A stretch of 64,000 bases of DNA from Sideroxydans sp. (GTDB lineage: Bacteria > Pseudomonadota > Gammaproteobacteria > Burkholderiales > Gallionellaceae). This document shows, piece by piece, positions 25,639 to 34,817 of the stretch. The stretch lies in NCBI GenBank assembly GCA_027310725.1, contig DAIDAG010000005.1:22291-86290 (forward strand), read 5' to 3'. The notes beneath the pieces are model-generated. The model was given only the letters and a program-made list of their open reading frames with translations, was not told the origin of the DNA and did no database searches. A program made the position numbers and the translations under genes. Each line of letters starts with the position of its first letter. Position 1 is the stretch's first letter.

Positions 25639-26538
25639 ATGGCCAATTTAAAATGCAGGTTGTATACCCTGAAACTAGCCATGACAGAGTGGTGGCCTAT
25701 TTTGTTGGGAATGCTAATCTTGTATCTTCCCACTCTCTTCGATTTATTCAACGGATTGTGGGTTACCGAAGAACAAGCTCATGGGCCGATTATCCTGGCA
25801 CTTTCAATTTGGCTTATCCATCGTCAATGGCAGTCTATGATGGAAAGGAATTCGGGAAATCCTGCCCCAATCTTGGGGTGGACAGTTTTTGTAATAGCGT
25901 TAGTGCTTTACATTATTGGCCGTTCGCAGCAGATCATGTTATTTGAACTTGGCTCATTTATTTGGATGCTCGTTGCCATTCTGTTGATCAGGCGAGGCTT
26001 TGGGGGATTCAAGGTCATGTGGTTCCCGTTGTTCTTTATGCTGTTCATGATTCCATTACCGGGTACAGTTGTCACTACCCTTACCATGCCGATGAAAGTG
26101 GCGGTTTCTTACGCAACAGACAATATTTTATACTGGGCGGGTTACCCTATTGCGCGTAATGGAGTCGTTTTGCAGATTGGGCAGTATCAACTTCTGGTTG
26201 CCGATGCTTGCGCCGGTCTTCAGACATTGCTGACACTGGAAGCACTAGGCCTGTTTTACCTGAATGTTGTTCGCCACTCATCAGTTTTCAGAAATGTGGC
26301 GCTAGCCATTTTAATTGTACCCATCTCATTTTCTGCCAATGTGATACGCGTCATCACACTCACACTGATCACATACCATTTTGGAGACGAAGCCGGACAG
26401 GGATTCCTGCATGTGTTTGCAGGTATAGCTTTGTTCCTGAGTGCATTGATATTGATAATGGGCATGGATGCATTGTTGCAATTATTTGTCAAAACACGGG
26501 CGGCAAGAACTGTTCGGTTGACGAGAAAATTCGAATGA
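25639..26538 (+). CDS. xrtB: Exosortase B
   Basis: An integral membrane transpeptidase-like protease of 299 residues (or 318 from GTG 25582) with about eight helices. The catalytic Cys is in VADACAGLQTL, the catalytic Arg in SFSANVIRVITL, and the His in GQGFLHVFAG. EEQAHGPIILALSIWL near the N-terminus is characteristic of the XrtB class. It cleaves PEP-CTERM signals, presumably those of the 23258 gene product. The 3' end overlaps epsI by 4 bp. The start is uncertain. Confidence 0.93.
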   Translation: MANLKCRLYTLKLAMTEWWPILLGMLILYLPTLFDLFNGLWVTEEQAHGPIILALSIWLIHRQWQSMMERNSGNPAPILGWTVFVIALVLYIIGRSQQIMLFELGSFIWMLVAILLIRRGFGGFKVMWFPLFFMLFMIPLPGTVVTTLTMPMKVAVSYATDNILYWAGYPIARNGVVLQIGQYQLLVADACAGLQTLLTLEALGLFYLNVVRHSSVFRNVALAILIVPISFSANVIRVITLTLITYHFGDEAGQGFLHVFAGIALFLSALILIMGMDALLQLFVKTRAARTVRLTRKFE

Positions 26539-27212
26539 AAAAGCCTTTGATCGTCAACATTGCCTTGGGTGTTTTCATGACATTGTCCAGCGCTTTGGCT
26601 TGGTTCATGACGCCATCCACTCAAGAACAGGAAAAAATTAACCTTGAAACCCTGATTCCAGGGAAATTTGGCAATTGGAAGATTGAGCCAGCCACTTTAG
26701 CTCTTATAGTCGATCCCTATACCCAAAAAACTATTGAAAAAATTTACAGCCAAACTCTGTCCCGGACATATATTAATAACAAAGGCGAGCGTGTCATGCT
26801 TTCAATCGCGTATGGTAGAAACCAAATCACGGATTTACATGTTCATAGACCTGAGCAGTGTTATCTAGCAAGTGGTTTTGACATAAGCGAAGTAACGAAG
26901 ACATTTATTGATACATCAATCGGGCGGATACCGGTGATGCGTCTTGTGGCGAAGCAGGGAATTCGAAATGAACCAATAACCTATTGGATTAGAATAGGCA
27001 ACTCAATTACCCGAGGCTGGATTGAGCAAAAGATAGCGGCTATAGCTTATGGTATGACCAGAGAGGTACCGGATGGGCTACTGTTTCGAATTTCTACAAT
27101 ATCCAACGATGAACAAGATTCCTATAGGATACAGAACGCGTTCTTATTGGACCTGTTGCAGGCAGTGCGTGGCGACGACAGATTCTGGTTGGTAGGCAAG
27201 CTGACTCCATGA
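26535..27212 (+). CDS. epsI: Exosortase-associated protein EpsI
   Basis: A 225-residue EpsI-family protein with an N-terminal membrane anchor (about 6-24). A periplasmic domain follows with the family hallmarks VMLSIAYGRNQITDLHVHRPEQCYLASGF (about 90-118) and YWIRIGN (about 156). These proteins are fused to or encoded next to exosortases. The precise biochemical role is unknown. ATGA overlap with xrtB shows translational coupling. Confidence 0.92.
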   Translation: MKKPLIVNIALGVFMTLSSALAWFMTPSTQEQEKINLETLIPGKFGNWKIEPATLALIVDPYTQKTIEKIYSQTLSRTYINNKGERVMLSIAYGRNQITDLHVHRPEQCYLASGFDISEVTKTFIDTSIGRIPVMRLVAKQGIRNEPITYWIRIGNSITRGWIEQKIAAIAYGMTREVPDGLLFRISTISNDEQDSYRIQNAFLLDLLQAVRGDDRFWLVGKLTP

Positions 27213-27377
27213 AAGCCAAGTCAATGCGAATATTGATAAGCGTGATGTATTGCAAATTTCAATATAATGAATTTCGTATAGATTGGCTGAGAGCAAATAT
27301 ACTCAGCTACAAGCCCTACGCAAGATGTGTAGTTAATTAGCTTACTTATGGGATAATTTGGACGGGAGATATGAACT

Positions 27378-27941
27378 ATGAGCAAGGTATTTTTTATTGT
27401 GTTTTCGTCGCTTTTCATATATTCGAATTTTGAATTGGTCTATGCGGCGGACAAGCCCGACGTATATCATTTACATCAGGGAGACAAAATACTGATTTCT
27501 GTCTGGCGTGAAGAGACATTGCAGAAGGAAGTAATCGTGCTGCCTGATGGAAGTGTCACGTTTCCTCTGATTGGACGCGTTGAAGTGGCGGGATTAAGTA
27601 CGCCAGAAGTAGAGCAAAGTATTACAAAAAAACTAAAGACATATTTACCAGAACCTATTGTCACGGTATTAATTGTCGGAATCGACGGAAATCGTGCATA
27701 TGTTATGGGGAAAGTTGTGCATCCCGGATCACTGATCATCAGTGGACCCACTACCGTGTTGCAGGCCATCAGCATTGCAGGAGGCTTTGAAAAATTTGCT
27801 GATGAAAGCAGCATCAAAGTGATCCGCGTCAAACCGGAGGGACAGGAAATACTACCTGTGGATTATAAGGATATTATTTCGGGCAAGAACATATCGACCA
27901 ATATTCAGCTTAAAGCGGGTGATACTCTTGTAGTGCCCTGA
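27378..27941 (+). CDS. epsE: EpsE polysaccharide export protein (Wza-like)
   Basis: A 187-residue outer-membrane/periplasmic export protein. After a signal peptide (ending ELVYA), a poly_export domain (about 28-105: YHLHQGDKILISVWREETLQ, VLPDGSVTFPLIGRVEVAG) and one SLBB domain (about 108-175: RAYVMGKVVHPGSLII) are present. There is no lipobox, and only one SLBB domain, so it is the short EpsE form. It probably forms the outer-membrane polysaccharide channel with EpsF. GGGAG upstream fits the start. Confidence 0.92.
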   Translation: MSKVFFIVFSSLFIYSNFELVYAADKPDVYHLHQGDKILISVWREETLQKEVIVLPDGSVTFPLIGRVEVAGLSTPEVEQSITKKLKTYLPEPIVTVLIVGIDGNRAYVMGKVVHPGSLIISGPTTVLQAISIAGGFEKFADESSIKVIRVKPEGQEILPVDYKDIISGKNISTNIQLKAGDTLVVP

Positions 27942-28032
27942 GTTGTTAATATTTTTCCATTCTCTTCATCAGATTTTCAGTTAGAGATTCGAGTTGAATT
28001 TAAAAAATAAAATTAAGAAACGGGGAAATTTG

Positions 28033-29163
28033 GTGAACGCAAGACGACTTGCCGGGATTTTCATTTTGCTGACTGGAAATATAGTTTATACACAGCAAGG
28101 GTGGGCGGACTCTTGGCAACAGTCCATATCATCTACAATTTCGGCAGGGTACGATACAAATCCAGCCATGTTTGCATCTTCTCCTGGAGGAGCGTGGGTG
28201 GATTTATTCGAGCCACGCTATACGCTTATGGGAAACATCGGCGAGAATGAAATTAAAACTGGGCTAAATTTACAGCTGGCAAGTTCATCCAATAAAACGT
28301 TAAGCCCAACCCGTGAAAATCCCTCAGGATTCCTGAATTGGTTACGCAAGAGCGACGCTGGTGAATTTGGAATTTCCACCGGCTATTCTCAAATGGCAAC
28401 TCGCGATGCCGGAATTGACGCAACAGGACAAGTTCCCGCTACCAGCATCCGTACTTCTCGAACCCTGTCTGGAAAATGGGACAAAGAATTAAGTGAATAT
28501 AATACACTTTCAGCGGATAGTACTTATGAAAGTGTTAGCTATCAGGGAGGGGGGCCATTCCTTGATTATTCCTCGCAATCCGCTGGTCTGAAATTCAGCC
28601 GTGCTTTAAACGAAAAATTAAAGGCCTTTTTTGATGTTTCAGATACTGAATTCGTGTTAACGGGCGTTAGTCAATCCAGTCACAGTGTTGATGCAATATT
28701 AGGCATGAACTGGAAGGGTGAGTACGTCGATTCAACTTTGCAAGGGGGGCAATCCAGAACAGGAGGGGGGGTATCTTACCCGACTGGTTTGGCAACAATC
28801 CATTACACTGGCTCGCGGAGCCAACTAAACTTGAACGTAAGTCGCTTGGTTTTACCTAGCGGGTTTGGCGGTTTTGTCAGAACTGATCAGTTGGGGAGTA
28901 ATTGGAACTATGCGTTGAGCGAGTACAGCAATGTCGGTATTGATCTCACCCGTATAAATAATACTCTTCTAAATAATACTCTTGTTTTTGAAAATATCAC
29001 TAGTTCTGCTACCAACACCGGCGTCTGGATAGATAGAAATCTGACACCGTCATGGAAAATACGTACGTACTTTCTGCGCAGAGTTTTGCAGGGAAGCAGT
29101 GTCGGAAGCGCTTTTTCCAACATGATTGGGCTTTCCTTAACTTACGACAATTCCAATTTATAA
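28033..29163 (+). CDS. epsL: EpsL-like outer-membrane beta-barrel protein
   Basis: A 376-residue exported protein. The signal peptide (VNARRLAGIFILL...GWA) is followed by alternating amphipathic strands with aromatic ends over the full length, ending TYDNSNL, consistent with an outer-membrane beta-barrel. EpsL-type barrels are usual in XrtA/XrtB EPS loci and are thought to assist polymer export. GTG 28033 is preceded by CGGGGAAA; a TTG at 27994 with a basic lead is the alternative. Confidence 0.75.
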   Translation: MNARRLAGIFILLTGNIVYTQQGWADSWQQSISSTISAGYDTNPAMFASSPGGAWVDLFEPRYTLMGNIGENEIKTGLNLQLASSSNKTLSPTRENPSGFLNWLRKSDAGEFGISTGYSQMATRDAGIDATGQVPATSIRTSRTLSGKWDKELSEYNTLSADSTYESVSYQGGGPFLDYSSQSAGLKFSRALNEKLKAFFDVSDTEFVLTGVSQSSHSVDAILGMNWKGEYVDSTLQGGQSRTGGGVSYPTGLATIHYTGSRSQLNLNVSRLVLPSGFGGFVRTDQLGSNWNYALSEYSNVGIDLTRINNTLLNNTLVFENITSSATNTGVWIDRNLTPSWKIRTYFLRRVLQGSSVGSAFSNMIGLSLTYDNSNL

Positions 29164-29183
29164 ATCCCAACAACTAGATATTT

Positions 29184-30674
29184 ATGCCTGCCGACTACGA
29201 ACTGACTCTCTCTGATTACTTATCGATCATGCGCCGTCGTGCGCCCTATCTGATCGGAATTTTTGTGGTGGCTTTAGTCATTGCAATTGTAGTTGCTTTC
29301 ATCATTCCGCCAACTTATCGTGCTGCCGGAACCATTATGGTGGAGTCTCAACAAGTGCCTGACGGGGTGGTGCCAACTTCAATAAGAAGCAGTCTTGACC
29401 AGAGAATCAATGTCATCAAGCAGAGGGTAATGACGCGAGATGGTTTGTTGCAGATTATCAATAAATATAACTTGTTTAGGGATAGCGCCAGTACTCAGTC
29501 TACCACCGAACTTATTGAAAAAATGCGAAATCGGGTTGTTGTTGAGACTTTGAGCTCCGACGACGCGCACACTAACCAGCAGGGGCTGCCTACAATTGCA
29601 TTTACTATTTCATTTGAAGACCAACACCCGGATGTTGCTCTCCACGTCACCAGCGATCTTGTTAATTTATTTCTTGACTGGAACATCAAATTGCGAACAG
29701 AGGGTGCTGCTGAGACTACTCAATTTCTTAGTGATGAGTCAAACAAACTCAAAGCAGAGGTGGATAGGTTGGAAGAGAAAATCAGTGCATACAAAAAGCA
29801 TAACAGCGATAATTTGCCAGAGCAGTTGAATCTGCGCGAAACCATGCTGGCACGTGCTGAGAATGATCTGTATGCGGTAGATAGAGATATCAGGAGCGGC
29901 AATGAAGAACTTCGTTCTCTGGAAGCTGAACTTTCTGCAGCAAAACATGGAATGAGTGATAATCCATCGCAAACATTGCCTGCACTCAAAGCCGAATACA
30001 CCAAACTTTCGGCGATCTACACTGAATCTCATCCAGATATCAGGGCTCTAAAACGTAAAATCGATGCATTGGAACAGGGCTCTGAGACATCGGAGTCAAA
30101 AAATATTTCAGACAATGTTACTAGCTTGGCAGAATTCAAATTGCAGGCAAAAATCGATGCAGTAAATGCCAGACTAGAATCACTTGCACAGCAGAAAAAA
30201 ATGCTGAAAGAAAAAATTGGCGAAAATGAACATGCAATGGAGTTGACTCCCCGTGTTGCGCAAGGTCTGGATGTACTTATCCGTGACCGAGACAGCGCCC
30301 AAAGAAAGTTTGACGAACTCCTTAATAAGAAAATGAATGCTCAGATAGCGCAGAATTTGGAAAGCGAGAATAAGTCGGAGCGCTTTACCCTGCTTGAACC
30401 TCCAGTATTGCCGGAAAAGCCCTATAAACCCAATCGAATGAAAATCCTTGCAATTGGTATTTTTCTGGCCCTGGCTTCTTCGGCTGGAGCAGTTATGCTT
30501 CTGGAATCAATCGACAAGAGGATACGCGGTGTCGAAGCATTCACTCATGTGTTAGGTTATCGGCCATTGGCGGTAATCCCTTTTTTGTATACCGATGAAG
30601 AAGTAACACATAAAGAGCGAACGCGCATACGTGCGATCTTCTCATCAATATGGCCGCGCTTGAAGTTAAAGTAG
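29184..30674 (+). CDS. epsF: EpsF chain-length determinant (Wzz/polysaccharide co-polymerase)
   Basis: A 496-residue inner-membrane co-polymerase. The N-terminal Wzz domain has a first helix (about 22-43) and the segment PPTYRAAGTIMVES. A long periplasmic coiled-coil (about 170-390, including SNKLKAEVDRLEEKISAYKK) precedes a C-terminal helix (about 415-437) after PVLPEKPYKPNRMK, the proline-rich signature. It lacks a kinase domain, which is supplied by the next gene, so together they form a split Wzc. Confidence 0.92.
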   Translation: MPADYELTLSDYLSIMRRRAPYLIGIFVVALVIAIVVAFIIPPTYRAAGTIMVESQQVPDGVVPTSIRSSLDQRINVIKQRVMTRDGLLQIINKYNLFRDSASTQSTTELIEKMRNRVVVETLSSDDAHTNQQGLPTIAFTISFEDQHPDVALHVTSDLVNLFLDWNIKLRTEGAAETTQFLSDESNKLKAEVDRLEEKISAYKKHNSDNLPEQLNLRETMLARAENDLYAVDRDIRSGNEELRSLEAELSAAKHGMSDNPSQTLPALKAEYTKLSAIYTESHPDIRALKRKIDALEQGSETSESKNISDNVTSLAEFKLQAKIDAVNARLESLAQQKKMLKEKIGENEHAMELTPRVAQGLDVLIRDRDSAQRKFDELLNKKMNAQIAQNLESENKSERFTLLEPPVLPEKPYKPNRMKILAIGIFLALASSAGAVMLLESIDKRIRGVEAFTHVLGYRPLAVIPFLYTDEEVTHKERTRIRAIFSSIWPRLKLK

Positions 30675-30745
30675 CAGCACAATATTCGCAATACAGGCTG
30701 AGCATAATGGTGAAATTTTTAGCGAGAATGGCGTAGGAGGACGTA

Positions 30746-31585
30746 ATGGAACGAATCAAGCAAGCCATATTAAGGGCCAAGAACCACCAATCAAGCGAAG
30801 CCAACCTTGCACAATTACGTCCAGACGGACAGGGTAAATCATTTAAATCAAATATTTCAAAATCTCAAGATGAATTAGTGGATTTTCGTTACGAAAACAC
30901 TCGTGTAGTTAAGCTCGAGAAAGAGCATTTAGAAAAAAACCGCATTGTGGCGTTCGACAAAAGCAATCCAATGAGCATGAATTTTGATCTTCTGCGCACA
31001 CATGTACTGCAGAAGATGGAAGAAAATGGATGGCGCACCTTGGCCATCACCTCACCTACCCCCGAGGCAGGGAAGACGGTGATCGCTATCAATTTGGCAA
31101 TGAGTATTGCCCAGCAGACCAATAGAACTGCCATGTTGGTGGACTTCGACCTGCGCCGGCCGAAGGTCGGCGCTTATCTTGGAATGCATATGGAAAAATC
31201 ACTGAATGATGTTCTGAACGGTACAGATCAATTGCCGGACGTGCTAGTCAATCCGGATGTACCGAGATTGGTGGTACTGCCGACCAGGAATGCTGTGAAA
31301 AATTCATCAGAGATTCTTTCTTCCAAAAAAATTGGAGATTTGATTACGGATCTTCGCGAGCGTTATAAGTCACGTATTGTCATCTTCGATCTGCCACCAT
31401 TGCTTGTTACCGATGATGCGATTGCCTTGTTACCCAAGATCGATTGCGTCCTCCTGGTGGTGGCAAACGGGATGTCTACCAAACGTGAAATCGAGGACAG
31501 TTTGCGCCTCCTGCCGGCGGAAAACCTTATTGGCACAATACTGAACAAGGCCGATGTTGAACCAAAGGCGTATTACTACGATTAA
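30746..31585 (+). CDS. epsG: EpsG tyrosine autokinase (BY-kinase)
   Basis: A 279-residue cytoplasmic BY-kinase of the exopolysaccharide/exosortase class. Walker A is TSPTPEAGKTVIAINLA (about 100-116), Walker A' AMLVDFDLRRPK (about 133-144) and Walker B RIVIFDLPPLLVTDD (about 210-224). The C-terminus PKAYYYD carries a short Tyr cluster that probably takes the phosphates. It partners with EpsF to control chain length. The phosphatase at 57776-58276 is the likely antagonist. Confidence 0.92.
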   Translation: MERIKQAILRAKNHQSSEANLAQLRPDGQGKSFKSNISKSQDELVDFRYENTRVVKLEKEHLEKNRIVAFDKSNPMSMNFDLLRTHVLQKMEENGWRTLAITSPTPEAGKTVIAINLAMSIAQQTNRTAMLVDFDLRRPKVGAYLGMHMEKSLNDVLNGTDQLPDVLVNPDVPRLVVLPTRNAVKNSSEILSSKKIGDLITDLRERYKSRIVIFDLPPLLVTDDAIALLPKIDCVLLVVANGMSTKREIEDSLRLLPAENLIGTILNKADVEPKAYYYD

Positions 31586-31809
31586 TGCTCAGCTTGATTA
31601 TATGTTTGATCTTAAGATGAAGTTCAACTTTGAGTAGGGTTTCGGATTTTAGTATTTTGACTAGCAAGTCGAGATTCTGGAATGGATAGTTCGGATGTAA
31701 TCCGTCAATCAGGAGTATTAGGAACCGTATTCATCTAAAGATGGAGAGATAGGTATCGCGTTGCTGCTACAGAGCATGCCCGATACCCCGTACAGGGTAG
31801 GGCGTCATA
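31586..31809. other. Intergenic gap between epsG and the convergent esterase gene
   Basis: No ORF, tRNA or convincing terminator is seen. The 13-mer ATCAGGAGTATTA near 31710 recurs at about 37770 before the next plus-strand gene; the meaning is unknown. Confidence 0.3.
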
Positions 31810-32631
31810 TCAGTGAAGACTCTGGAAAAACTTCCAAACATGCTCCGGCGCAAAGTCAGCACGAATGTTGTGACCGATTCCGTTGGATTGGCACCAAACA
31901 ACTGGATTTTTCTCACAACCTTGATATCGCACACAGCCGTCACTCTCGTCAATTATATTATTTGAACAACCGTTCAGTTGAATTGCACGTGCAAGTGCGG
32001 CTTTTCCCTTCATAATCGAAACAACGTTGTCATCTTGATCGTGAAGGAACCACGAGGCTACTTTCCCCTTGCAGCTAGCACCTCGCAGTCCCCCAGCAAC
32101 AGCGGCGCTCGCGCGTAATTCCTCACCGCGTTCGCATGTGAGCAAGTTATTAAAGAATGCCCCAACACTGAAGCCATAACTGAAAATACGTTCGCGATCG
32201 ATACAATAACGACTTTCTATAGTCTCGAGCATCTGATCGAAGAAAAGTAAATCAATTGAATCAGTATTGGTTTGCCAACGTCCATTTATTCCGTCTGCGC
32301 CGACCACAATGGCATCATTCCCAGAAGCGAATTCTATGTCTAAGCCGCCACTCATTCCGTTGCCACCTGAACCGTGCCAGCGAAAAATTATAGGGTATGC
32401 TCGATGTGAATCGTAATTGGCTGGCACAAGCAAATGGTAGGTACGATCTTGATTGAGTACTTGTATTCTCATAGGCATGAAGCTACCCGTGCCAACTTGA
32501 GATATTCCACAGCCAGCACTACGACCGCCCACTGGAGCAGTGTTTATTACGCTTACGGTCGATGCGCTGGATGATATTACGCTGCACATTAAAGTTAACA
32601 TCAACATAAATTGTGCTGTAAATTTGAACAT
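31810..32631 (-). CDS. Exported alpha/beta-hydrolase of the PHB depolymerase/feruloyl esterase family
   Basis: A 273-residue secreted serine esterase. A signal peptide (about 1-24) is followed by an LpqC/PHB-depolymerase-like fold: oxyanion region IIFRWHGSGGNGMSGG, nucleophile elbow YGFSVGAF (Ser about residue 149), Asp in HDQDDNVV and His in NGIGHNI. Several Cys pairs suggest disulfides. GTGGGGA upstream supports ATG 32631. Inside an EPS locus it may remove acetyl or other acyl groups from the polymer. Confidence 0.8.
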   Translation of the reverse strand: MFKFTAQFMLMLTLMCSVISSSASTVSVINTAPVGGRSAGCGISQVGTGSFMPMRIQVLNQDRTYHLLVPANYDSHRAYPIIFRWHGSGGNGMSGGLDIEFASGNDAIVVGADGINGRWQTNTDSIDLLFFDQMLETIESRYCIDRERIFSYGFSVGAFFNNLLTCERGEELRASAAVAGGLRGASCKGKVASWFLHDQDDNVVSIMKGKAALARAIQLNGCSNNIIDESDGCVRYQGCEKNPVVWCQSNGIGHNIRADFAPEHVWKFFQSLH

Positions 32632-32720
32632 TGTGTTTCCCCACCGTTCCAAAAAAACTTTATTGCATTAACCATTTAAAATAAGGCAAATCTGTGTCGA
32701 ACATTGAAATCAAAACAGAT

Positions 32721-34811
32721 TTATCTCAATTTAAGAAATAGCCATGAGGTATCCAGCGAATTTTCAAGATTGATGAGATATTTTTCATCAATATATTCAA
32801 ATGGGATATATTTTTCCTTGTGGTCTATGGTTCTTATGAATAGCTTCAGACCTTTGCGTGCGCGAATGGTCAATAGACCCTTAACAGGTTCTGATCGAAA
32901 AGGTAGAGCATTGTCAGCTGGAACTGATTGGGCGCCCAAAGAAATCATCAGGCTGAATGATCGGCTGATAGGTAATCCATCCAGGCTTTGCACAGCCACG
33001 CTGGCATTGCGTGTTTTTATGTCGAACTTTACATCTGGCAGAACCAGCAGTTCATTGCCAATCCAACCCATTGCTGCCTGCGTGCAGGGCGTATTGATGG
33101 TGTAGATTCCCTTAGTCCAGTTGCGTCGAATTTCTCCAGTGTCAGAGAGTGACTCAGTGGCATTGGTTTTTATCATGCTCTGATTCAGATTATGAATGAC
33201 TTTTGCGCCTAGCTGAATTGTTCCCTTCTTTAGCCAGGGCAGTTCGGGAATCTCAGGCATGACAATCACCAGCTTCCCTATTTCGGAAGCGGTGCGTGCT
33301 GCAGTACTGTTTTCCGGTGAGTTAGATTGAAAAAACAATTGTTCCCTGTTTGGCGCAATGGCATAAGTAGTTTTGGCTTCTTTAACATGACCTTGGCGAT
33401 AGAGCAGGGCGGCGGCTGGCAGGGTGGCGATAAGAGCAGGATCGTTGAATGCATGCCAGTTTGACGCTGTACCGGCATCATTCAGCGGAATCTGGGCATA
33501 GGCGTAAAGCATGACGGCATCCCATCCTTGTAATCTGGCGGCACTGGCAATGTATAAGGGGCTCGAATGCCGGTCTGGAACTGGAAAGGGTGACACATTC
33601 CACTCGGTCACACTCATGGGCTTGCCAACTATTTGGCCCATGCTTAACCAGTTAACCATACTGGGCTCTATAAGAGGATTTTTCTCAAGTTCAAGTTCGC
33701 CGCCGTAGGCGTGAACATCAATGATGTCGCCGGTAGTGAGCGCCGGTAGAGAAAATATCGGTTCGTCACCCCAAGTGCTAGTCGTAGCAATGGGTACTTT
33801 TACTCCCAAGCCATGCAGGTGGGAAATCATGTCTACATTGAAGTCATGTTCAAGATCGTTCAAGAAAAGTTTTGAAGGACCCGGCTCCCATGAGCGCCAT
33901 AACTTGTCAATTGGCAAGTTGTACTTTACAGAAAACCCATTCGCCAAATTCATGTACAACTTGTTATGCAGCGGAACATTATTGTTGGGCAAGAGCGTAT
34001 TCCCAAAATGATTTGTTACATCGTTCTCATTGGTGATGAGTAGCGCCATGATGGCTGGTTCGTTCTTGTAAGCCACATTTGTGTAGGTATTTATATGGTT
34101 CAGATAACTCTCGTTGAAACGTTTCATTGCTTGCCGTATGGTTGGATTGACATAGTTGAAACCTTTAAGGTCGGCCACTTTTCCGTTCTTCCGGATTTCA
34201 TTAAATCCATATATATGGTCGCCTTCTGTAAGTGCCCTTTGAACATGCAGATCCAGCCAGACGTAAATGCCTTCATCCTTGAGGCATTTGATCCACCAAT
34301 CTAGCTTGTCCAGCGAAGCGGGATCCAGTGACTGGGTATCGGTGGCATTTTTACCGAAAATATTGGGGTTGACCCATGGTGAATCAAAGTGGTGGATGCG
34401 GACCAGGTTGAAGCCCAACGCAGAAATCCGCTTGGCTTGCTGCTTTACGTTATTCTTGGAGGTACCGAACAAAGTTCGTGCCGTAATATTCGTGCCCCAG
34501 AAGCGTGCGGGTGAGCCATCTTCGAATACTAACGACTCACCTGAAGCCTTAACGAAACCACGGCGTCCAGCTGGTTTTTCATTCTTATTGAGGAAAGACA
34601 AGTCTACGGGGGAGGTTTGCCAGTCCAATTGGCTCGGCCGCCAAAAGGCTGTGTTCAGGGAGTCGAATCGTTCATTTTGCGCAGGATGACTTACTGGGCT
34701 GACTGAGTTCAGTGTTGGTACATGGGACAGATTCAACCAAGCAAAAGTGCTGAGCAAAATCAGGCTAATTATGATCAAAGCAAAGCGAGTAAGTTTGCTT
34801 ATCGTCGTCAT
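32721..34811 (-). CDS. Membrane-anchored glycoside hydrolase, cellulase-like (clan GH-A)
   Basis: A 696-residue protein with an N-terminal membrane anchor or uncleaved signal (about 8-27). A TIM-barrel follows: ARFWGTNITARTLFG, LGFNLVRIHHFDSPW (about 132-146), acid/base Glu in LLITNENDV (about 260) and nucleophile candidate Glu in MSVTEWNVSP (about 401). A beta-rich C-terminal region (about 500-696) follows. The pattern fits clan GH-A relatives of GH5. It may trim or turn over the exopolysaccharide. The stop of the downstream Wzy-like gene's operon partner lies 6 bp away. Confidence 0.78.
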   Translation of the reverse strand: MTTISKLTRFALIIISLILLSTFAWLNLSHVPTLNSVSPVSHPAQNERFDSLNTAFWRPSQLDWQTSPVDLSFLNKNEKPAGRRGFVKASGESLVFEDGSPARFWGTNITARTLFGTSKNNVKQQAKRISALGFNLVRIHHFDSPWVNPNIFGKNATDTQSLDPASLDKLDWWIKCLKDEGIYVWLDLHVQRALTEGDHIYGFNEIRKNGKVADLKGFNYVNPTIRQAMKRFNESYLNHINTYTNVAYKNEPAIMALLITNENDVTNHFGNTLLPNNNVPLHNKLYMNLANGFSVKYNLPIDKLWRSWEPGPSKLFLNDLEHDFNVDMISHLHGLGVKVPIATTSTWGDEPIFSLPALTTGDIIDVHAYGGELELEKNPLIEPSMVNWLSMGQIVGKPMSVTEWNVSPFPVPDRHSSPLYIASAARLQGWDAVMLYAYAQIPLNDAGTASNWHAFNDPALIATLPAAALLYRQGHVKEAKTTYAIAPNREQLFFQSNSPENSTAARTASEIGKLVIVMPEIPELPWLKKGTIQLGAKVIHNLNQSMIKTNATESLSDTGEIRRNWTKGIYTINTPCTQAAMGWIGNELLVLPDVKFDIKTRNASVAVQSLDGLPISRSFSLMISLGAQSVPADNALPFRSEPVKGLLTIRARKGLKLFIRTIDHKEKYIPFEYIDEKYLINLENSLDTSWLFLKLR

Positions 34812-34817
34812 GGAGGC

